Shown here in pieces: positions 43,372 to 51,825 of a DNA stretch of 64,000 bases. The stretch spans positions 1 to 64,000 of the forward strand of contig RAYQ01000015.1 of the NCBI GenBank assembly GCA_003612395.1, given 5' to 3'. Numbering within the stretch: the stretch's first letter is position 1; the number at the start of each line of letters is the position of its first letter. Under the pieces are notes generated by a model. It searched no databases. It saw only the letters and a list, made by a program, of their open reading frames with translations, and was not told where the DNA came from. The position numbers and the translations under genes were made by a program. This DNA is from Parablautia intestinalis. GTDB lineage: Bacteria; Bacillota; Clostridia; Lachnospirales; Lachnospiraceae.

Positions 43372-43418
43372 TGTATGACCGGTAACAGTAAATTTAGAGG
43401 CAGCATGGGTGTGAGTGT

Positions 43419-45287
43419 ATGATACATGGCAGAATAAGCTTCGGAAATAAAATACGCATTTTTATGATTGTATCCTCCTGCCTGCTGCTGGGGATACTTC
43501 TGACGGGATCTTATCTGCAGACCGATCATGAAAAGGAGCTGGCAAAGAGCCTTTATTTTGAATACCGTTTAAACGGTGAAACTTTGAGATTCGGCTTGTG
43601 GGAGGATGAGGAAACAGGGATATACCAGCTTTTCCTGCCATCGTTTTTTGCGGAAAACAGGGGAGAGTTTTTGTTGCGGTATAAAGGCGGTAAGGGCACG
43701 GTAAAAATAGACGGTGTATCCTACAGGGACGGCGATTCTTTTACAGGGGATGGCAGAGAGGAAATTCACAGTCTGGAGTTTCTTAGTCCGTTAGGCAGAG
43801 TCTGTGGGGATAAGGGCCTTAGAGTGCTGGTTTCCGAAAATGTTCCCGCGCTTTTGTTTACGGCCGAGGACAAAGAAGATTTGTTTAGTATAGAGGAATT
43901 TGCCAATAAAAAGTATATTGAGACGGGCAGCCTTATTATGGTGGACGGAGAGGGAAAAATTGTCTGTAAGGAGAGCCTTGAAAGGCTTAAAGTAAGAGGT
44001 AATCTTACCGCTACTCTGGATAAAAAGCCCCTTTCCTTTTCCTTTCATACGCCCCTTGGATTATGTGGTATGGCGCCCGGCATTAAGTGGAATCTGCTGG
44101 CAAACGCCACAGATGGATCTTACCTGCGCAATAAGCTGGTTCTGGATCTGGCCAATGAGAGTATTTACGGCTATGAGCCGGACGGTGCGTTTGTCGAGGT
44201 TTATTTAAACGGCAGCTATCAGGGGCTTTATCTTTTGACGGAAGCGGTGGAAGTTGCAAAAAACCGTGTTGAGATTGAGCCAAGGGAAAGCTGGTTTTTG
44301 GAGATGGAGCTTGATTTCAGGATGGAAGAAGATATACCATATGTGATAACGGGTAAAGGGCAGATATTCGCGGTTCATACTGAAACGGGGATTACGGAGA
44401 CGGAAAAAGAAAAAATTTTTGACAGATTAAGTGATATAGAAAGCGCCCTTGAAGGGCAGGAGGGTATCAGCCTGCAAAGCGGAAAGGCTTTAGGGGAATT
44501 ACTTGATTTGGATTCCTGGGCGGAGGCTTTTCTTGTACAGGAAATATCGGGGGATCATGACACAGGGATTGCCAGTCAGTTTGCTTTTGCACCCCAAAAG
44601 GAAAATTCGCTTTTGTATGCCGGGCCTGTGTGGGACTTTGACGGCACCATGGGGAATGTCAATACGGCCATGTTTAAAAATCCTGCGGCTCTTACCGCAT
44701 CTGTTGAGCAGTCAAGGCCGGAAGGGAATGCCAATCAGAACCGCTGGTTCGCCGCTTTGTATCAAAATGATGAGTTCCGGGCGGTAGTGGAAGAAAAGTA
44801 CAAAAATGTTTTTCGCGGTAATTTAGAGGAAATACTGGATGTCAAATTAAAAAGCTATGTGGAGGAAATTGAACGCTGCGCGGTTTTAGATGCTTTTAGA
44901 TGGCATGAAAAAAGGCTGGGATGGATGTTTGTACTGCCGGATGATCTCACAATTCCCCCAGGGGGTGATTATGAGGGTTATGCGCAGCTTCAAAGTCATG
45001 TCCGGATGGCGGAGACGTTTCTGATGCAAAAGAAAGATTTTCTCGACAAGCTGTGGATAGAACACAGGGATTTTTGTATTGTGGAGGTACAAAATGATAT
45101 TCCTGTTCTGAACCAGGATTATAATCAAACACTTTATTACTGGGTGGAGAGAGGAACGCCTTTGCAGGGACTTCCACAGTTTGTGGATGAAAATGGTATC
45201 CCTTATGGGTATGTGGACAAAAAGACGGGCGAAAAAGTTTTTGACGGAACTATTATATGGGAAGACTGTATATTGGAGCCGGGATAA
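43419..45287 (+). CDS. CotH-family protein kinase-like protein, 622 aa
   Basis: A membrane anchor at ~12-32, then a beta-rich region, then CotH motifs. These are LKVRGNLTATLDKKPLSFSF, KWNLLANATDGSYLRNKL, VEVYLNGSYQGLYLLTE, and GPVWDFDGTMGN with the catalytic acidic residues. CotH proteins are atypical secreted kinases; the founding member phosphorylates spore coat proteins. Here the gene is followed by VTC and DUF4956 genes, a recurrent trio linked to surface polyphosphate. The ribosome binding site is poor (GGTGTGAG). The target is unknown. Confidence 0.85.
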   Translation: MIHGRISFGNKIRIFMIVSSCLLLGILLTGSYLQTDHEKELAKSLYFEYRLNGETLRFGLWEDEETGIYQLFLPSFFAENRGEFLLRYKGGKGTVKIDGVSYRDGDSFTGDGREEIHSLEFLSPLGRVCGDKGLRVLVSENVPALLFTAEDKEDLFSIEEFANKKYIETGSLIMVDGEGKIVCKESLERLKVRGNLTATLDKKPLSFSFHTPLGLCGMAPGIKWNLLANATDGSYLRNKLVLDLANESIYGYEPDGAFVEVYLNGSYQGLYLLTEAVEVAKNRVEIEPRESWFLEMELDFRMEEDIPYVITGKGQIFAVHTETGITETEKEKIFDRLSDIESALEGQEGISLQSGKALGELLDLDSWAEAFLVQEISGDHDTGIASQFAFAPQKENSLLYAGPVWDFDGTMGNVNTAMFKNPAALTASVEQSRPEGNANQNRWFAALYQNDEFRAVVEEKYKNVFRGNLEEILDVKLKSYVEEIERCAVLDAFRWHEKRLGWMFVLPDDLTIPPGGDYEGYAQLQSHVRMAETFLMQKKDFLDKLWIEHRDFCIVEVQNDIPVLNQDYNQTLYYWVERGTPLQGLPQFVDENGIPYGYVDKKTGEKVFDGTIIWEDCILEPG

Positions 45288-45312
45288 AATGTAATAAGGG
45301 GGCAGTGCTGAT

Positions 45313-46008
45313 TTGAATGAAACACATTACAGACATGAATATAAATATCCTTTAACACATGGACAAATACTGATAGAAAGTGCTAAAATAAGTGCAGTTG
45401 CGCAGAAGGATGCACATGTGGGGGAGGCCGGCTTTTATAATATCAGAAGTCTTTATTTTGATGACTATGATAACAGCTGCTATAAGGACAATGAAAACGG
45501 TGTGGATGACAGAGAAAAATACCGGATACGTATTTACAACCACAGTGTGGAAAGAATTACGCTGGAGCTAAAACAGAAAATCCGTGGAAAAACCAGCAAA
45601 CGCAGCTGTCCTCTCACCCTGCTTCAGTGCAGGAAATTGATAGAGGGCGGAATACCGGATGATATAAAGCCGGATCAGCAGGTGCTTCACAGGCTGGCTT
45701 ATCTGATGGCAGTACGGCTGATGAGACCAGCGATAATTGTGGATTATGACAGAGTGCCTTATGTATATCGGTTGGAAGATGCCAATGTACGGGTTACTTT
45801 TGACAGCAATATTATGTCAGCAGGCGATGTGAGTTCCTTTTTGAATGACAAAATATATGGGCGGGGTGTCCTGCCTGCTGGTCAGGCGCTTATGGAAGTG
45901 AAATTTGACAGCTTTCTGCCTGATGAAATTTACAGTCTTTTACAGTTAGATGGTCTTAACGCCAGCACATTTTCCAAATATTATCTCTGCAGAAGATTGG
46001 GAGTGTAG
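45313..46008 (+). CDS. VTC-domain polyphosphate polymerase, 231 aa
   Basis: The VTC tunnel fold is marked by the basic start HYRHEYKY, YNIRSLYFDD, DDREKYRIRIYN, LELKQKIRGKTSKR and MEVKFDSFLPDEI. In yeast Vtc4 these basic and acidic residues line the active site that makes polyphosphate from ATP. The start is TTG 45313 with AAGGGGG about ten bases upstream. It lies between CotH and DUF4956 genes, a conserved order, so the three products probably act together on a polyphosphate-linked surface modification. Confidence 0.85.
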   Translation: MNETHYRHEYKYPLTHGQILIESAKISAVAQKDAHVGEAGFYNIRSLYFDDYDNSCYKDNENGVDDREKYRIRIYNHSVERITLELKQKIRGKTSKRSCPLTLLQCRKLIEGGIPDDIKPDQQVLHRLAYLMAVRLMRPAIIVDYDRVPYVYRLEDANVRVTFDSNIMSAGDVSSFLNDKIYGRGVLPAGQALMEVKFDSFLPDEIYSLLQLDGLNASTFSKYYLCRRLGV

Positions 46009-46020
46009 AAATAGAAATTA

Positions 46021-46082
46021 TCGGTGGCAGTACCGTAGCCATAGCTTGAAATACATGACAACAGGCTTTGCCTATTGCATGC
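46021..46082 (+). repeat. Hairpin leader element, copy 5 (before DUF4956)
   Basis: TCGGTGGCAGTACCGTAGCC, then ATAGCTTGAAATACATGACAAC and AGGCTTTGCCTATTGCATGC. It aligns with copy 2 but carries substitutions that weaken both hairpins. Confidence 0.6.
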
Positions 46083-46096
46083 TAAGGGGGATAGGA

Positions 46097-46771
46097 ATGA
46101 ATTTTTCGGACATATTTAAAAGAGACTTTTTGGCATCATACACGACAGAAGGGGTCAGTGTGGCCCATATAACGGCAGTACTTTTGATAACGGCAGTTAT
46201 TGCAGGTTATATTTTCCTGGTATACAGGCTAATCACGAAGAAAACCTTTTATTCAAAAAATTTTAATATCTCACTGGCGGCAATTGCAGTGATTACAGCA
46301 GGAATTATTCTGGCGGTGCAGTCCAGTATTGTAATATCTCTGGGTATGGTAGGCGCACTTTCCATCGTGCGTTTTCGCACGGCCATTAAAGAACCTATGG
46401 ATTTATGCTTTTTGTTCTGGTCAATTGCGGTGGGAATTTGCTGTGGAGCCCATATGACAGAGATAGCGGTGGTCCTTTCCCTGGTGCTTACGGTTCTGGT
46501 GTTAATTTTAGACAGGCTTCCTATAGGGCGGGCCCCTATGATTTTGGTGGCAAATCTGCAGGACTTAGAAAAGGAGCCGCTTCTTATGCAGAAGGTTTCG
46601 GAGTTTTGTAAGTATTATAAAGTAAAATCCAGGAACGTTACCTTAGGGCGGTGCAATCTTATTGTGGAGGTAAGGGCCCTGAAGGAATACGAGATGATGC
46701 AGGCCCTTCAGAAGCTGGAAGGGGTGGAGAGCGTTTCGCTGGTGTCTCATGACGGGGAGGTTACTTTTTAA
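46097..46771 (+). CDS. DUF4956 membrane protein, 224 aa
   Basis: Start at ATG 46097, after GGGGGATAGG; an open frame extends upstream into the repeat. Membrane segments lie at ~23-45, ~57-75, ~80-100 and ~110-140. VGALSIVRFRTAIKEPMDL is the most conserved DUF4956 segment. A soluble C-terminal domain (~150-224) has an ACT-like pattern (LIVEVRALKEYEMMQAL, VESVSLVSHDGEV). It stands directly after the VTC gene, its usual partner. The molecular role is not known. Confidence 0.85.
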   Translation: MNFSDIFKRDFLASYTTEGVSVAHITAVLLITAVIAGYIFLVYRLITKKTFYSKNFNISLAAIAVITAGIILAVQSSIVISLGMVGALSIVRFRTAIKEPMDLCFLFWSIAVGICCGAHMTEIAVVLSLVLTVLVLILDRLPIGRAPMILVANLQDLEKEPLLMQKVSEFCKYYKVKSRNVTLGRCNLIVEVRALKEYEMMQALQKLEGVESVSLVSHDGEVTF

Positions 46772-46839
46772 AAGTAATAAGCAGCCTGTGGGGCTTGCAA
46801 CAGCACGCTTGACGCTGGCCTGAATGAGTGTTAGTATAT

Positions 46840-46866
46840 ATGACAATAGGCTTGCCTATTGCATGC
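46840..46866 (+). repeat. Hairpin leader element, short copy 6 (before radical SAM gene)
   Basis: ATGACAATAGGCTTGCCTATTGCATGC, the second-hairpin part of the leader family: CAATAGGC pairs with GCCTATTG. It ends two bases before AGGAGG of the next gene. The TATCGCAAGC part is missing. Confidence 0.6.
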
Positions 46867-46880
46867 AAGGAGGTATAGAA

Positions 46881-47861
46881 ATGTCAGTTAAATATCATAA
46901 TTTTGGTGGTGCCCTTGGGTGGAATCTGCAGAAGAAATTCCCCAAATTATCATCAGAAAGTTACTTAAAATTACAGTTCCTTACGAGAAATAAGTTGCAG
47001 GAAAAATATATCGAATACTTTCTTCAGAGCGAGGAACCTCCTATGCCGCTGGTGGTAAACCTTGAGACAATCAATCGCTGCAACAGTACCTGCTCTTTCT
47101 GCACAGCCAATAAGAATGCGGAGAAGCGTCCTTATAAGAGGATGGATGAAGAACTTTTTTACAGTATCATTGACCAGCTTCGGGATTGGGGTTACAAAGG
47201 ACATTTGACGCTGTACGGAAACAATGAGCCGTTTCTGGATACCAGAGTGGTGGAATTTCATAAGTACTGCAGGGAGCAGCTTCCGGACTGTTTTATTTTC
47301 CTTTCCACTAATGGGCTGCTGCTTACGGTGGACAAGGTGAAAGAGATTATTCCCTATGTGAATCAGCTTATTATCAATAATTACTGCAGGGATATGAAGC
47401 TGTATGACAATATAAAAGAAATTTACGATTATGCAAGTACCCATCAGGAGGAATTTAAAGATGTGGAACTGCTTGTTCAGATGCGTTATATGGACGCGGT
47501 GCTTACCAACCGCGCGGGAAGCGCGCCCAATAAGCAGAATGACCAGAAGATTATTAAAGAAACCTGCCTGATGCCCTATACGGATATGTTTATATTCCCG
47601 GATGGAAGAATGGGAATCTGCTGCTGTGATAACTTTGAGGCGACTACGCTGGCAGATCTTCGCACAACGCCATTAAAGGAGGCGTGGAACAGCGAAGAAT
47701 ATAAGAAGCTCCGCCAGACGATCAGGAAGGGACGCGGGGATTACAGCTTTTGTAAATATTGTGACTTTATTGATGCAGGCCTTCGCATGGATGTGGTGGA
47801 CGATACCCTGAAAAACAGAGCCGCCAATCACGGAGCAAGGCAGTCTTTGTTTAGAAAATAA
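46881..47861 (+). CDS. Radical SAM/SPASM domain protein, 326 aa
   Basis: Start at ATG 46881, seven bases after AAGGAGGT. NRCNSTCSFC (Cys67, 71, 74) binds the radical SAM cluster. The C-terminal half has CLMPYTDMFIFPDGRMGICC and SFCKYCDF, the cysteine set of a SPASM domain with auxiliary iron-sulfur cluster(s). There is no short precursor-peptide gene beside it, so peptide maturation is not obvious. In this context a sugar or lipid carrier is a possible substrate. A terminator follows at 47883. Confidence 0.85.
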   Translation: MSVKYHNFGGALGWNLQKKFPKLSSESYLKLQFLTRNKLQEKYIEYFLQSEEPPMPLVVNLETINRCNSTCSFCTANKNAEKRPYKRMDEELFYSIIDQLRDWGYKGHLTLYGNNEPFLDTRVVEFHKYCREQLPDCFIFLSTNGLLLTVDKVKEIIPYVNQLIINNYCRDMKLYDNIKEIYDYASTHQEEFKDVELLVQMRYMDAVLTNRAGSAPNKQNDQKIIKETCLMPYTDMFIFPDGRMGICCCDNFEATTLADLRTTPLKEAWNSEEYKKLRQTIRKGRGDYSFCKYCDFIDAGLRMDVVDDTLKNRAANHGARQSLFRK

Positions 47862-47882
47862 AGATTCTGACTTATAAAAAAT

Positions 47883-47928
47883 AAGCCCCGGAGCAATCAC
47901 ATTACGTGAACATGCTTCAGGGCTTTTT
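47883..47928 (+). terminator. Rho-independent terminator after radical SAM gene
   Basis: AAGCCC-CG-GAGCA pairs with TGCTTC-A-GGGCTT over a loop of 17 bases, followed by TTTT. It ends the polysaccharide locus. Confidence 0.75.
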
Positions 47929-47932
47929 AATA

Positions 47933-47970
47933 AATAAGATGACTCGCGAAGCGTGGCAGCGTTTTGTGCA
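47933..47970 (+). repeat. Post-terminator repeat, copy 2
   Basis: AATAAGATGACTCGCGAAGC followed by GTGGCAGCGTTTTGTGCA, related to 28969-29004 and 60711-60750. Confidence 0.55.
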
Positions 47971-48024
47971 CAGATCCGCACAGGAAAATTATGCTGGAAA
48001 AGCAGCGTACGGGCTTAAGCCTGT

Positions 48025-49596
48025 TTAATCTACCTCAGCCTCGTTTTTAACACCTTCCTCATGATATTCTTTTTCCGTGTTGACATTCCAGATATTTTGC
48101 TTGTCCTTCGTGCCGCTTAAAATATTTTTGACTGCTTCAAAGGACGTGACCATGGAATGGTCGATATTGTTATAACGGTGCTGGCCATTGCGCCCCACGC
48201 AATAGAGGTTCTCAATGGAGCTTAAGTAAGCTATCAGAGTGTCAATCTCATCATAGGTATCGAAGTAAGCGGGGTAAGCCTTCTTTACCTTTTCCATATG
48301 AGTGTCCAGAACGCATTTGGCGTTATCGATAAGGCCGAGCTTAATCATTTCTTCTACACCTGTTTTGGAGAATTCCTTCTCTGACATATTCCAGAATTCA
48401 TCCCCCTCATTGACAAAGTATTCCAAACCAATCCATACAGTGTGCTCTAAATCCTTAATCATATAAGGAGACCAGTTATTGTAGATCTGGAATCTGCCCA
48501 GCTTTACGGTTCTGTCCTGAACATATACCCAGCAGTCAGGAACAATATTGCCAACAGTTTTGATATCGGTCTTGTTTACCAGGTTAATTTTGGGTACCAG
48601 TACGCCTAAGGTCATATAATCCCGGTAAGGAAGACCGGCAGCAATTCTGGCAGGCTCAGAGGGTACATCATTCATGCCTGCAACCAGATCTTTCACGGGC
48701 ATGGAGGAGATAAAATAATCACCGAACATGGTGTACTCCTGTCCATTCATTTCGTAAGTGAGAGAGGTAATGGTATTCTTCTTTTTATTGAGCTTCGTCA
48801 CCTTTGCATTTTTGATGATGGTTCCGCCCAGATCTTCTATTTCAGCAGCCGTAACATCCCATAGCTGACCGGGGCCAAGTTTGGGGTATTTAAATTCTTC
48901 GATAAGGGAGGTCTCCACCTTGCGGTTTTTCTTTTTTAATTTCCTTTCAACTACGTCCTTAATGATGGCCATAATGGACAAACCTTTGGTACGCTGTGCC
49001 CCCCAGGAAGCGTCAATCTCGCTGGGATGGCGCCCCCACAGATTTTCTGTATAATATTCAAAAAACATGGAATAGAGCTTGCGGCCATAGCGGTTAATAT
49101 AAAAATTTTCAAGATTATCATCCGGTCTTTTGTGAAGCAGGGCGGCAAGATAACTAAAGCCAACCTGCATGGTGGTAATAAAACCAAAATCCTTCAGGGT
49201 TTTAAGGTTTAAGGAGATGGGATAATCATAAAATTTGGATCCAAAATAAATGCGGGACACACGATGGCGCGTCAGCATAACCCTGTCCTGCTTTTCGGGA
49301 TCAGGCCCGCCCTTATGCAGCGGCATGGGACGCTTTAAGAGGATGTCGTCATAAGTGGGAGCGCCCTGCATGGGAAGCATCTTGTCCCACCAAGCGTTTA
49401 CTTCCGGAATTTTGGAAAAAAAGCGGTGGCCACCCATATCCATACGATTCCCTTTATAGTTTACAGTTTTGGAAATTCCTCCAAAACAATCGCTTTCCTC
49501 GAACACGACAACTTCAATATCCTTTGATTTTGTCAGAAGTTCATAAGCTGCGGTCAGGCCCGCAGGACCTGCACCTATGACAAGCGCTTTTTTCAT
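48025..49596 (-). CDS. UDP-galactopyranose-mutase-like flavoprotein, 523 aa
   Basis: [20 protein letters not shown] binds [22 protein letters not shown] and [19 protein letters not shown] follow, and the C-terminus has [20 protein letters not shown]. This arrangement (Gly-Arg-x-G-Q-x-R-Y-x-N, then Asp-H-x-M) is close to the UDP-galactopyranose mutase and protoporphyrinogen-oxidase-like group common in capsule loci. Members are ~350-530 residues; this one is at the long end. AAAGGTGG lies ten bases before the ATG. The substrate is not certain. Confidence 0.75.
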   Translation of the reverse strand: MKKALVIGAGPAGLTAAYELLTKSKDIEVVVFEESDCFGGISKTVNYKGNRMDMGGHRFFSKIPEVNAWWDKMLPMQGAPTYDDILLKRPMPLHKGGPDPEKQDRVMLTRHRVSRIYFGSKFYDYPISLNLKTLKDFGFITTMQVGFSYLAALLHKRPDDNLENFYINRYGRKLYSMFFEYYTENLWGRHPSEIDASWGAQRTKGLSIMAIIKDVVERKLKKKNRKVETSLIEEFKYPKLGPGQLWDVTAAEIEDLGGTIIKNAKVTKLNKKKNTITSLTYEMNGQEYTMFGDYFISSMPVKDLVAGMNDVPSEPARIAAGLPYRDYMTLGVLVPKINLVNKTDIKTVGNIVPDCWVYVQDRTVKLGRFQIYNNWSPYMIKDLEHTVWIGLEYFVNEGDEFWNMSEKEFSKTGVEEMIKLGLIDNAKCVLDTHMEKVKKAYPAYFDTYDEIDTLIAYLSSIENLYCVGRNGQHRYNNIDHSMVTSFEAVKNILSGTKDKQNIWNVNTEKEYHEEGVKNEAEVD

Positions 49597-49660
49597 GCTG
49601 CTGAATCCACCTTTCCTGTATATATTGCTTATCCGTGAGAACCATTACATATATTATGTC

Positions 49661-49689
49661 ATTGTACCATAATTTAAAAAAAGTGTCTA
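49661..49689 (-). promoter_or_regulatory. Promoter for the flavoprotein gene
   Basis: On the minus strand TAGACA (49689-49684), 17 bases, TACAAT (49666-49661). The gene starts 65 bases downstream at 49596. Confidence 0.6.
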
Positions 49690-49751
49690 CTTACCAGCCT
49701 CCTAAAATTTTAGCCTAATATTTTCAGACTTCAAATATGATGCGGGAAGGT

Positions 49752-49780
49752 TTGACGACAGATGAGAAATCGTCTATAAT
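49752..49780 (+). promoter_or_regulatory. Promoter for the GH130 gene
   Basis: TTGACG (49752-49757), 17 bases, TATAAT (49775-49780). An inverted repeat, GACGA...TCGTC (49754-49774), lies within the spacer and could be an operator. Confidence 0.65.
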
Positions 49781-49891
49781 TTAAATATCAATTTTGCAAA
49801 ACCGGCCAGGGGAGCGGGCGTATGTTTATCCTGCGGATGCCGCGAAGGCTGCATTTTGTAAAAGGTTTTATGAAAAAGAATGGAGGAAAAC

Positions 49892-50881
49892 ATGTCAAAG
49901 ATTGTAGGAAATAATCTGCCAAATATGCCGTGGCAGGAACCTGAAGGAAATGAAAAACTTCCGGTATGGCGTTATGAGGCGAACCCGATTATTGAAAGGT
50001 TTGCAACGAAAAACTCAAACAGTATTTTTAACAGTGCGGTAGTACCCTTTGGGGACGGCTATGCAGGGGTATTCCGCTGTGACAGCAAGTCCATCAGCAT
50101 GGACATTTTTCCGGGCTTTAGCAAAGACGGCATCAATTGGGATATTTCAGATGAACCGGTGAAATTTGAAGGGGCACACCCGGAAGTGGCTAAGAGGGAC
50201 TACAGGTATGACCCAAGAGTATGCTTTATCGAGGACAGGTATTATGTGACCTGGTGTAACGGCTACCATGGATATCCGACCATTGGAGTGGGGTACACGT
50301 TTGATTTTAAGACTTTTTATCAGCTGGAAAATGCATTTCTGCCTTTTAACAGAAACGGTGTTCTCTTCCCAAGGAAGATAAACGGCAATTATTATATGCT
50401 CAGCCGTCCCAGCGACAATGGGCATACACCTTTCGGGGACATTTTCTTAAGTGAAAGCCCTGACCTTAAATATTGGGGATGTCACCGTCATGTGATGGGA
50501 ACTGTCAAGGGAGATGCATCGGCATGGCAGAGTACAAAGATTGGCGCCGGCAGTGTGCCCATTGAGACGAAGGACGGATGGCTCCTGCTTTATCACGGCG
50601 TGATCAATACCTGTAACGGTTTCGTTTACCGGATGGGATGCGCCCTGTTAGACTTGGAGGAGCCGTGGAAAGTGCTAAAGAGGACCAGGAATTATATTTT
50701 AGGGCCGCATGAATTATATGAATGCATGGGCGATGTTCCCAATGTTGTATTCCCCTGTGCGGCGCTTACAGATGCCGCAACAGGAAGAATTGCCATTTAT
50801 TACGGATGTGCGGATACCGTGACAGGGCTGGCATTTACCACAGTAGACCGCCTGATGGATTATATGGACGATGCGGAATAG
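49892..50881 (+). CDS. GH130 beta-mannoside phosphorylase, 329 aa
   Basis: Start at ATG 49892, five bases after GGAGG; ATG 49880 would include that site in the gene. The sequence has the five-bladed propeller elements of GH130: [40 protein letters not shown] with the proposed catalytic Asp, [20 protein letters not shown], and [10 protein letters not shown]130 enzymes split beta-1,4-mannosyl-glucose or mannobiose with phosphate to give mannose-1-phosphate. The gene is alone, without a mannoside transporter next to it, and has its own promoter. Confidence 0.9.
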   Translation: MSKIVGNNLPNMPWQEPEGNEKLPVWRYEANPIIERFATKNSNSIFNSAVVPFGDGYAGVFRCDSKSISMDIFPGFSKDGINWDISDEPVKFEGAHPEVAKRDYRYDPRVCFIEDRYYVTWCNGYHGYPTIGVGYTFDFKTFYQLENAFLPFNRNGVLFPRKINGNYYMLSRPSDNGHTPFGDIFLSESPDLKYWGCHRHVMGTVKGDASAWQSTKIGAGSVPIETKDGWLLLYHGVINTCNGFVYRMGCALLDLEEPWKVLKRTRNYILGPHELYECMGDVPNVVFPCAALTDAATGRIAIYYGCADTVTGLAFTTVDRLMDYMDDAE

Positions 50882-50949
50882 AGCTGAAGATTTCTAAGGT
50901 GTCAAAAGGCGCCGCCCGAGAAAATCTAAATCATCTCTTGAAGCTATTT

Positions 50950-51825
50950 TTAAAATCTGTGACCGCCTCCGCCGCCGCTGCGGCCCCCGCCTCCCCCGCT
51001 GCTTCGTCCGCCACTGCTGCTCCCGCTGCTTGGAGGACTGTAAACCTTGGACTGATGGGTCAGCTGCCTTTGGGGATTGGTAAATGCAAATTTGGCAGAA
51101 GTGGCCAGCAAAATTTCCCGGTCGGAGGGTTTGGCGGTGCGGGATGAAAGCCTTACAACAAAATAGTTTATGAGCGCAGCCAATATGAGGGCAAGCAGGA
51201 GATTGCTTATGTACTTCATGGGCTGCGCTATTTTTTGCCCGGACAAAAGGGTATGGATCTGTGAAAAGGCGTTTGCGGCGCAGCTAAGGTAATCGGCATT
51301 CGATGCATAGCGATAGACATTGTCGGTAATGGTATCGGCATAGGAGGGCCTGATGGTTTTGTAAACAGCGCCATCGCTGAAGATATAAATTTCCCTGTTA
51401 TCCATGTCAATCAGAAAAAGACATCCGCTGGCCGTTCCCACGTATTCATGATAAAAACTTTCCGCAAAATAGGAGGTGGCATATGGATTGTAGTCAATTG
51501 ATTTAAAAATTGCATTTCCATAGTCCGTAACAGGGCGCATTTCCAAAGAGAGCTGCTCCCTTTCGGACTGGCTGAGCAGACCGGCATCATCCTCTAAAAT
51601 AACACAGTAACCCGTTTCAGGGTTTTCCCATATGCCGTCTTCCCCAGCATCAGAAGCGGAAGCAGGGGAAACAGCAGCCTGCACATGAAAAAAGTTAAGT
51701 CCCAATATTAAAAAAACTGTAATACCTGTCAGAAGCAGTATTTTCAGGCTGACTGCCTGGCGGGGCTTTGCCTGCTTTATAAATGTGCTTAAGTGCGGTT
51801 TACAGATGTGTCCAAAGTTAAGCAT
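50950..51825 (-). CDS. TPM-domain membrane protein with Gly/Ser-rich tail, 291 aa
   Basis: Start at ATG 51825 after GGGGAGG, overlapping the upstream gene by 8 bp; an earlier in-frame start lies inside that gene. A signal anchor (~28-50) leads to an outer TPM-like domain (~75-195: VILEDDAGLLSQSEREQLSL, then GCLFLIDMDNREIYIFSDG). A second membrane helix (~210-230) and a short cytoplasmic region follow. The last ~30 residues are almost only Gly, Ser and Arg, ending GGGGGHRF, like the tails of other TPM proteins. Coupled to the zinc-ribbon membrane protein; the role is unknown. Confidence 0.75.
   Translation of the reverse strand: MLNFGHICKPHLSTFIKQAKPRQAVSLKILLLTGITVFLILGLNFFHVQAAVSPASASDAGEDGIWENPETGYCVILEDDAGLLSQSEREQLSLEMRPVTDYGNAIFKSIDYNPYATSYFAESFYHEYVGTASGCLFLIDMDNREIYIFSDGAVYKTIRPSYADTITDNVYRYASNADYLSCAANAFSQIHTLLSGQKIAQPMKYISNLLLALILAALINYFVVRLSSRTAKPSDREILLATSAKFAFTNPQRQLTHQSKVYSPPSSGSSSGGRSSGGGGGRSGGGGGHRF

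Noticed and set aside
45950-46096. N-terminal extension of the DUF4956 gene
   Set aside because: It overlaps the VTC gene and a leader repeat; GGGGGATAGG-ATG at 46097 gives the normal family N-terminus.
48951-49212. Short frames inside the flavoprotein gene on either strand
   Set aside because: They are shadows of the 523-codon gene with no start site or protein-like composition of their own.
50938-51030. GC-rich, codon-repeat-like stretch (CCGCCGCTGCTTC and similar)
   Set aside because: It is the coding sequence of the Gly/Ser-rich tail of the TPM-domain protein on the minus strand, not a separate repeat element.
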